Positions 56,358 through 64,000 of a DNA stretch of 64,000 nt are shown here, one piece after another (within the stretch, counting starts at the first letter, position 1; the number at the start of each line of letters is the position of its first letter). Where the stretch lies: contig JAMWFC010000049.1 of NCBI GenBank assembly GCA_027475525.1, positions 1,365,297-1,429,296 of the forward strand, in the 5' to 3' direction. The position numbers and the translations under genes are program-made. The DNA comes from Macrolepiota albuminosa (taxonomy: Eukaryota > Basidiomycota > Agaricomycetes > Agaricales > Agaricaceae). The notes beneath the pieces were generated by a model, which made no database searches, had not been told where the DNA came from, and was given only the letters and a program-made list of their open reading frames with translations.

Positions 56358-59215
56358 TTATTCTGTCATATGTTGTTTGATGAAAGCCTGAGAGAAGGAC
56401 TCCATAGCAGCTTTTAAAAGTCGAACATCCTTCGAACCACGCATGAGATCGCGCCATTTCTTACCCAGCAAGGGCCCTCGAAAACTTGCTCCGTGATTGA
56501 TATCATTAATCTCACCTAATCGTCGCGAGAATGCGTCTTCGCGTTGTTCATTCCAGCGACCGTAATCCTCACCACTACCGTTGAAGGCCATCACTGTAGG
56601 AAACCAGGAACGGAGAGCAGTTTGGTTGAGAGTCCCTGGGCAAAGGTGAGAAGCAGATAGAAAATAGGAAAGGTCTTACCAGTCGAGCAAAGATAGGACC
56701 CGGAAATGAGGTTGAGTTCTACTTCAGTAAGGGCGTCGTCTATGAACAACTCATTCGTTTTTGGGTCGCAAACTACAATCATTGTGTTGGGAATCGCTGA
56801 CCAACCCATAGGTCCCTGAAGTACAGATGAAAAGCTGACAACTGAAGTACTCAACCTCCAGATGATCCCACCTTGCATTAGTGCAGCACGACCCCGAGGC
56901 TGAGTTAACAGAATTTCCCGATGCCGAATATAAGATGCATAATCCTTGACCCCATACTGCGAATCAGACAGTCGCATCGGGAGTACACCAGGGGGGAAGG
57001 ATTTGCGGGGTGCTTTAGGAGCAATTTCTGAGGGAAGAAAGGTTCAAAATGCAATGCCGTGTTGGAGGAGATACTCTGCAACGTCCGATTCGTGAAAGCG
57101 AGAATGAAGTCGACATACCAATAACGCATCTGTTGCATTAGTGAGCGTTAACTTCCACAGCCTTTCAGACTTGATACCAAAGTTGAACATGTAAAAAATT
57201 TGAGGCTTCTCTTCCACACTCTCAACGATGCGTAGGTATTGACCGCGGTCAGACATATCCAGTGAAAAACAATTTGTAACGTTAAAATCGCAGTTATCAT
57301 CCTCGGGCCAGCATCCCTCTATTATTCCCTCAAGGTAAGACTTTGCCAGAGATGCACCTAGAACTTGCCCAATGTAAGGCTGGCACCGAGACCACGACAG
57401 ACCTAGCAAACAAGCGAGCTTCTTGCATTCTGCTTTGCTGGTCAACAATGGTAAAGAGGAGGGCAGGGAAGAGGTTTTTGTGAAGCCGTAGTGTAAAGCA
57501 AGGATCTCAAAAATTTCCTGCTGCAGGGCAGCGATTTTCCGAGACTCATTCAACGTGGGCTTTGGATATATGAGCGACATGGGCTCTGATGATGCCGACG
57601 ATGAGAGTTCAGGCAATGCTGGCGGCATGGATTCCAGTGAACTAACAGAGTGCTGGAGGGGGTGGATACGAGGTACATCAAGGCGTTCAGAGTCCAAAGA
57701 TTGCTCCGCTTGTGGTGGGGGAGTAAGAGTCCTGGATAGTAGATTGTTCTCGTATGGGGGCTCGAGGCAAGTGATAGAGCCAGTTAGCTCGTCCGAAAAG
57801 CTGTAAAATTCCCCGTCGCTGTCTTCATCGCCAGGACCAAATCCTTCGCAGCAATCCCATTCATTTGAGAATGAATCGTAGCGCGTCTGCGCTTGACTAT
57901 ACTCTCCAAGCATTTCTTCCCTATCAGCCCTGCACACTTGAACGCGACACCAGACAGTTTCATCATCATCACTGGGAACCCATTTGAAAACTTTAGCGCT
58001 GACCGTGGGCAGATGGCGCTCTCTGTTTAAGCGGGTCTGTCACTCAATAGCACTTTCATACAAGAGATGCCTTGTGTTGCGGGCGTCGTGAGCAGCGAAA
58101 AAGACTTCATATTCAGGCCGCTTTCCCATGGTACAGACTTCCTGTACAGGGTTGCTCGAAGCTAGTACTGCATGCTGGAATTGGTCCAAAAGAGGGGCAA
58201 GATAAGCAAGGGAAGGAATCAACATTTCTTGCATCCCCCATCGATACCATATGGGGACGTTGTACTTCAAAAACCATTCAACAGTCGGTTGATTTGTGTT
58301 TTTACTGGTAATATCGACAAAGACGCCAGCGCGTTCGGTAGTTGCGGAGAAATCACAAATCACTGACAATTGGAGCGCTTCTAATAGTTCAGGCTGAAAT
58401 CCGTGGGCCAAAAGCGCTCGGTACCAGTACATATCTGTGCCGGTTTCGTTGGCTGACCTAGCTTCGGCGATAAGATGCAACAACAATCCCATCCAAACTT
58501 TGAACAATCCTTGGGATCTGTAAATTAATGTCAGCATACGTCCATGACTGTCCTCTTTTCCCATGTAACCAATGGCCCAAGGAGAGAAGGGGTGCCCAAC
58601 CAAGATCTTAAGTTCTTTGCTTATGACAGATGTCGCCAGCGACAACCACCAATCCAATTTTATCCACGAGTCTTGAACTTCGGCAGGTAGGTGATACCTC
58701 TCTCACCCTTTTTCAATGCAACGGTGTAGGTGTTTGGGCACTTTCAAAAGTCGTTCCAATAGAGGGCCAACATAACAAGGGTTACGTGGAACAAATGCAA
58801 GCCATCCAAAGGTTTCCGTCCACCAATGAGGCTGAGTAAAATCTTCTTCGCTGGCGGTTTGGATGTGAAAAATAGCGCTTTCTATGCCGATTTTTGCATC
58901 GAATGGTGGGATAGGAACATGGTGGCTGGAGTTTGGGGAATAGTAGACATCTCCTTGATGGAAAGTAACAGCGCCAGAAATTTTGTCTACTCTGAAGAGC
59001 TGCATCAAGGATATGAAAAAAGTTTGTATATAGCGGCAGGACTCACTTCCGGTCCATTCTGGATTGCAATGGGACCATGCTCTATATGTTTAGGAGATAC
59101 AATTCTGCAGACAGCAACTCTAAGGATGTGATACTGAATAGGCTGGGGCAAGCCCCAAGTATGCCGAATGGTCGAAGAAAGTTACAGATTGAAGCAGGTG
59201 AAAGGGAGCAGCATG
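56358..59215 (-). pseudogene. Large lineage-specific gene with three in-frame TGAs
   Basis: An Agaricomycete-specific multi-exon family of unknown function. Segments in order: YHILRVAVCRIVSPKHIEHG (59070-59130), an intron (about 58998-59050), FRVDKISGAVTF..PRNPCYVGPLLERLLKVP, WIKLDWWLSLATSVI..YMYW, PTVEWFLKYNVPIWYRWG, TVWCRVQV..YDSFSNEWDCC, a Ser/Pro linker, a helical mid part (LACLLGLSWSRCQPYIGQVL), DYASYIRHREILLTQPRGRA, WRLSTSVVSF..LQGPMGWSA, an intron, then GPLLGKKWRDLMRGS and stop at 56358. In-frame TGAs: 58703 (Trp expected), 58040 (between ESAIE and QTRLNRE, Arg plausible) and 57044 (before TFLPSE). The 5' start is not resolved. Confidence 0.65.
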
Positions 59216-59224
59216 ATTAACAGT

Positions 59225-59249
59225 GAGCTTGGGTGAACCCAGAACTCGC
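59225..59249. repeat. Single copy of the 51.5-kb minisatellite hairpin
   Basis: GAGCTTGGGTGAACCCAGAACTCG, identical to the core of the 36-bp unit at 51460-51603, lies just upstream of the gene ending at 56358. Confidence 0.7.
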
Positions 59250-59507
59250 TATCGGCGAGCGGATGATGTCACGTGTCATTGGTCCATGGAAAGATTATAT
59301 TAATATTTGTTCTCGTTCACTTCTTCCACGCAAAACATATATACAATTATGAGCGTTACTAAACATCTTCGATACGTATATCAATTGATGTAGTTGAGAA
59401 AACATGACATTAAAAACAAAATCGGCTTCTAAAACCTCGAAGTTCCAGCCCTGGACAAACGTGCTTGATTCAGACCTTCTGGTGGCCGAACTCGATTGCT
59501 GAGATGG

Positions 59508-62500
59508 TTAAACAGGACCATCGCCTGCAGCCATTTTCTTGAGAATCCTCTTAGCAGTTCCCTCTTCTTCCTGTTCCGCACGGCGCTTTGTTGACCCTGA
59601 TACAGACGTGACGGCATCTGCCGGCAATACTTTGCCTTGCTGTTTACCAAGGGATACAATTGCCCTCTCGAAGATCTCGATAAATGAATCACAGGCATCG
59701 GCCAGGAGGAAACGGGTTTTCTCGTCTCCTTGAATCAAGTCATGTGGGAAAGCAGGGTATAATGCACACCACAAGTCTTTTATAACGGTTTGAAGAACTT
59801 GAAAACGGGGAGAGATATAATCGAGAACAAGATGTTCCAATCCAAAGTGTAGCTGGCCAGCTTTTAGACAACCTAGATCTTGAAAGCTGCCGTTGCCAAA
59901 GAACCAAGCAGCAATGGGAGCGTATCGTTTAGCCTTCTTAAACAAGCCATCTTTGTAAATTTTGACTGGGTTTATGTCCTGATACTGGGTGCAAAGGTAG
60001 AGAAGGACATAGACAAGACTTTCAAGATCAAACCCAACTGTGTGCGTTGATCCCCACAACAACAGGGGTATGGCCATGAAAGGCGCCGTGCCCTAAATCA
60101 GAGATATATGTTAAATTATCCAAGGATGATGTCAACACGACTTACGGTACGAATTGTGTTTTTGCCGGTATTTGGGGATGAAACTGTAATAGGCAACTGT
60201 TGTTCATGAAAGCGCGTCTGAGGAATGTCATGTAAATCCTGGAGTAGACTCCTTTCGGATGAGACACCAGCCGAGAAGGATGAGTGACCATCAATCCCAC
60301 GCGGATGTAGTTGGGGAACGGGAGAGCCAGAATTGACAGGAGTTTGATCAGTGTCCTCCTCGTCAGTATCATGGCAATGCGCTTCTTCAGTTATCGACTG
60401 TGTATGGATAGTTCGAGTAGAACGGCGCTCATAGTTGCTGCGAGGAAGATGACCGTGAGCAGAGGAATCAGTGTCCATCTCTAGGCTGCTTTCCCTTTCT
60501 TGAGGATGAAGGTCACTTGCATCCTGATAGGCATAGGACACCTGTAAAGGACCCTGTTGATGAGAGCCGCAGGCACTGTTTCTATTACTTTCAATAAATG
60601 CGGCATAGTCGAAGTCGATGAGGATTCCGGGTCGACATTGATGTGCGAGTCGTATTATCCCTGCGGCATTTCCCTCAGAATAAAATTCTTTTATTTCTTG
60701 TTCGGTAAGCGGTGCGTTTCGAATCATTATGTTCGCAAAGGAAATATCACGATGAACACGGTTATGATCTTTTAAGAATTTAATCGCTAGAGTGGACAAG
60801 TTTCAGTAAATGAAATCAAAAGATGATTCAGCCTACCGAAACAGATGTCGAGAAAAACACCCATCAGTTCAATCAGGGATTGGACGTTCAAGAGCTTCAC
60901 ACAAACAGGTGACATGACCAATCGCCGGCGTTCTCTGGTCTCTGGTGAATCGTAGCTGAAAAGCGGCGTACGAATAACGGAAGTCTTTGTGACTACTGCA
61001 TAACATATGGGTTTGGGAATGAATGGGCAAAAGCCATCTTTGTCAAGTTCTTGGAGGTAGTGACTTTCATTATGCCTTCGGCCAGAGAGGATTCACAAAT
61101 CCTTCATAATCGCCTGCTTTTGGTCTGGGGTTTCAACAGCCCAGACTCACGTAGCACGCCCAAAGAGGGCCTGGGACTTGAATATTTCCGATTTCACAAT
61201 GAATGTATGATCACACGAAATAGTGGAGAGGTTCGAAGAAATATTCTGTTTAAGATCCTGCTTGTCGCCGGCTATAATATATTGTTGCTTGATTTTTTTG
61301 GTCAAGTCCATAAAATAGATATCATCGGGCGGTGTGATCGTACTCTTTTCAACGCCATTCTTCCACCGTGGTACAAATTTTTTTTTTGAATACCGCACCC
61401 AAAAATTAGGCCCGCCGCCTTCTTTCAGAAATCTCTATACAACATATAGCGGACGCAGACATTCAAAACAATCTAAGACACTTACCCTGCCACTTGGAAC
61501 CTCTCGCGTCATTGTAGAATCCAATCCCAGTATAGTCAACGGACCGAACGTAAGACAAAGAAGAACCCTAACCAGTTCTTCAGTGTTTCCTGCATATGTG
61601 AGCGGTCCGATGTTTATCTTCCCCTGCCTATCAATAATATGCAGATACCACTGATCCCTATATAAACTCAGGGAGGTAGAGTACACGCGATCCCCTTGGA
61701 TGTAATGCATCAAAACATTGGGTGATTGAATTATAAAGACTCATATACATACCTTGGGAGTAGAGCATGAGATATGACTTACAGTCTATCCCTTCTGTCA
61801 TGGTTTTGGTCAGACCTGACGAGACGGACGTCTCCGCCAATGCGAGAACATCCGGCCAGAAGATACTACTATCATCATAGGCACCGGATATCGGATGAGA
61901 TTTGACAAGGACAATGTCGGGTTTTGCACGCCATGGGCCTGCGATGGTGATTTCGTTACTCTTTCCTCCAGTCCAATAGCGGTCAGGAGGAGAGAGGTGA
62001 GAAGAAAATCCCGGACATTCATACGCAGCAATAGCGATGGTATTGAAATAGTCGGCAATGTGCCTTTCGCTCTCCAGACAACCTATGGCGTGAATACGGC
62101 CCTCATGAAAGATATGACTGTTGTTCTTGATAAAATCTTGGACGTTGAAGGATTGATCCAAAACGAAGACGCTTGACAAGAAGGAGATAGGAGCCTCAAT
62201 CTGTTTCATGTCTGGTTTGAGTCGCATATGAAGATCTGGAAGTACCATCCGCGTTTGGTCGTTGTCCGGACAATAGCTATGAAACTTGGAGGTGAATATG
62301 TCGGAGCTGCCAAGAAATTGGATGCCACTATAGCAAGTAATGTTAATTAATACTCGGTGGGCGTTATATGTCCAATCACTTACTGGTTATTTGGCAGCGG
62401 AGGGAGCACTGGTGGCAGAGTAGCCTCTTCATCAACGTACGATTTTTGATTCGCGGCCAAATGATTCTGGACGGAGAGCATGGCGTCCTCCCAAAACTCG

Positions 62501-62694
62501 TCGTATGGGTATGGGTATGGGACTAATGGAAAGTCCAGAGCCATAATATGTATAAGCGAAAGACAGGCGAGCACATTGTATTGTTGTATGTAGTCTGTTA
62601 TGAACGGAACTCCGGTCCGAAGGCGAACCCCAATCGATATCGATTGTCGCTCCTTGAGTGCGCTATTGCCGAAATGTCGTAAGGCCCCGGCCAT
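59508..62694 (-). pseudogene. FunK1-type fungal protein kinase with two in-frame TGAs
   Basis: Basidiomycete-expanded FunK1 Ser/Thr kinase-like family. Exon 1 starts MAGALRHFGN at 62694 and ends near NNQ (62381). Exon 2 (about 62330-61756) has WPDVLALAETSVS; exon 3 LYRDQWYLHIIDRQGK; then a kinase N-lobe ALFGRAT-x-VWAVE..AIMKD (putative catalytic Lys), YLQELDKDGFCPFIPKP, then HRDISFANIM (catalytic loop) and ILIDFDYAA (DFD in place of DFG, usual for FunK1). A 53-nt intron (60093-60145) joins IRT to GTAPFMAIP (activation segment), then FDLESLVYVLLYL and a basic tail to TAA 59508. TGA at 61147-61149 and 61093-61095 (KDL-ILSGRR, Trp expected) interrupt the N-lobe. Confidence 0.75.
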
Positions 62695-63187
62695 GCATGC
62701 CTCCCTTTTTTGACGTTAAGAAGACATTATCTGCACCTACGCCCACTAAATCAGCCGTTATCATCACTATCTACTATCTGATTGTCAGCTGAGCTGGTCT
62801 TTAGCATGTAGTGGCTGAATAACCGACGTTATCTGGAAAAACAACATGTAAGAAGAGTCGTACGCCAAAAGGAAATGTGTCACTTCTCTGTCACCTTTTC
62901 CTTTCGAAAATGGCATTTTGCGTTGTCATACGTCCTTTCGTTGAGAGACGTGTGCACTGAAAATGGCGTGACACATCTCGTCTAAGGAAAAAGTTTTGGA
63001 GGGTCGATTGGTCCAAGTTTTGGCTGCCAAAAGTGTGGCTGTGCATGAATCAACAAGTCAACGTTTTTGCACTGCCACATAAGGTGATTGGCGATGTCGA
63101 AAATCTCAGCCATCACCGACGTGTCATAGAAGTTACATGTTACCACACTCAATGGATTGTGGATTGTTTAGTCTACTAATACTCTAT
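62695..63187. other. Intergenic, no gene seen
   Basis: Promoter side of the FunK1 gene and 3' side of the next gene. It contains short inverted strings (GAAATGTGTCAC..GTCACCTTTTCC; ACGTC..GAGACGTG) but nothing that I can assign. Confidence 0.4.
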
Positions 63188-64000
63188 TTAATCAGTCAGC
63201 ATATTTTGTGAGATAAGTCCTGGGTTCATGATGATCGAGCCTTCTTTTCTGTAAAACTGGTGAGCTATGGTTAGAAGTGTTCTGATGCAGAACTTGCCTC
63301 TGGACAAAGAATTGTCAGATCGGCATCTCTTTAAACCTGGATTAACTGCACCATCATGAGATTGACTTCCCTCCGTTTGAAAGTCCGAATTGTCCATATC
63401 GAGGCTTGACTCGTTTGAGACGGGTTCGTCCTTTGCGTGTTGTAGGAAGGTGTTCGAACGACTTTCGAGCAAGGAGATGCCCATAGCTTTCGCACACCGC
63501 CAGTCCCCAAAAACACAACCGTCTGCGTGTTCTCCGAGATCTAAAACACAATTAGCAAAGACAATTGGAGGAGAGCGAAACATTTGCCATATGCAGTGTT
63601 AGATGAGACCTCAATTTTATAACCTTCACCTTCCCAGGAAAATTTATGATGTGTAATAGGCATAGCCTTCAACTGGTTATAAGCTTCCCAAGCAGGTCCT
63701 CCTCTCAAACACCAATCAATGTCCCTCGCAACGTCTTGAGGCCTCACTTCATCGCGGTGCTCGTTTAACCCTACGTCATAGGCTAAATTCTTATATATCA
63801 TGAGAAGACGAACATGGTGGACGAGGAATGGGGCAAATAGCTTTTCATATGCACCAACTCCTGTGTAGGTCACACCATCGCGAGTAAATAGATGCCTCCC
63901 TAAGAACCACTCCAATAGTTTTCTAGCACGAGAGCAATTCTTGATAGCTGCTTTCATGGCTTCAGGGAGCTTGAGGCGAACGTAATACCAATGGACCAGG
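63188..64000 (-). CDS. Partial gene of unknown function, runs off the right edge
   Basis: The frame is open from the edge (LVHWYYVRLKLPEAM) to about 63616 with FLGRHLFTRDGVTYTG, DVGLNEHRDEVRPQDVARDI and HHKFSWEGEGYKIE, an intron (about 63541-63615, acceptor TGTTTTAG) and a last exon with DGCVFGDWRCAKAMGISLLE, an acidic Ser-rich segment and KRCRSDNSLSRGK. No catalytic motif recognised; frame choice in the last exon is by coding look only. No in-frame stop before the proposed end. Confidence 0.55.

Noticed and set aside
58703..58733. A 29-nt intron removing the TGA at 58703
   Set aside because: Donor-like GTGAGA exists, but 29 nt is shorter than every other intron here (48-65 nt), and reading through gives the family-like text on both sides.
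30499..61149. TGA recoded as tryptophan or read through
   Set aside because: Several TGAs stand where Arg is expected (CGA), the intact 398-residue gene ends in TGA, and aligned repeats show general GC-to-AT decay. Point mutation is simpler.

Overview
The window reads as a repeat-rich stretch of a basidiomycete (Agaricomycete-type) fungal genome. The reasons are many 48-65 nt GT-AG introns, protein families typical of mushroom-forming fungi (FunK1-type kinase, C2H2 finger protein, several lineage-specific unknowns), and abundant Helitron, Ty3, Ty1/copia-like and Tnp2-type debris. No bacterial, viral or CRISPR features were seen. All gene models below are hand-spliced from the sequence; no search was run.

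Left part (1-32 kb) is a transposon graveyard. A near-complete Helitron (about 2212-10259, minus strand) carries a RepHel gene with three readable introns, three nonsense codons, and a 748-bp solo LTR (7754-8501, 5-bp target duplication) inserted in its N-terminal coding part. Its 3' end abuts the 5' end of a second, truncated Helitron (1340-2209). A third, inverted and heavily transition-mutated piece lies at 10.65-11.3 kb. After it come a decayed Ty3/Gypsy RNase H-integrase (13.7-15.6 kb), a decayed Tnp2-type transposase (19.1-22.4 kb), an MFS transporter pseudogene with many short exons (23.5-26.0 kb), a copia-like solo LTR (26.6 kb), a long AT-rich inverted-repeat element (27.8-29.4 kb) that interrupts a Gag gene (29.4-30.7 kb), and a second solo LTR of the same family as the first (32108-32849, its own target duplication).

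Middle part (32-48 kb) mixes TE-associated and host-like genes: a Cys-cluster/coiled-coil family gene with four in-frame TGA codons (35.3-37.4 kb), a 500-residue open frame joining the C-terminal end of a Pif1-like helicase to a papain-fold peptidase-like domain (38.8-40.3 kb), a C2H2 zinc-finger gene (42.3-43.2 kb), an intron-containing tRNA-Ala-like gene (43.6 kb), a copia-like LTR fragment (44.5 kb), and a decayed coiled-coil TE-associated gene (45.4-46.9 kb).

Right part (48-64 kb) is gene-like and mostly minus-strand: a 151-bp minisatellite, an apparently intact 398-residue unknown protein (49646-50898), a large coiled-coil gene (51984-55279) with a recent 350-bp tandem exon duplication, a small plus-strand gene (55733-56300) sharing a repeat-bearing intergenic region with it, a large lineage-specific gene with three in-frame TGAs (56.4-59.2 kb), a FunK1-type kinase with two in-frame TGAs (59.5-62.7 kb), and a gene running off the right edge. 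A cross-cutting signal is that 13 of 15 in-frame stops located inside otherwise readable, alignable frames are TGA, and that aligned repeat copies differ almost only by GC-to-AT transitions. This points to methylation/RIP-like decay acting on both transposons and single genes.
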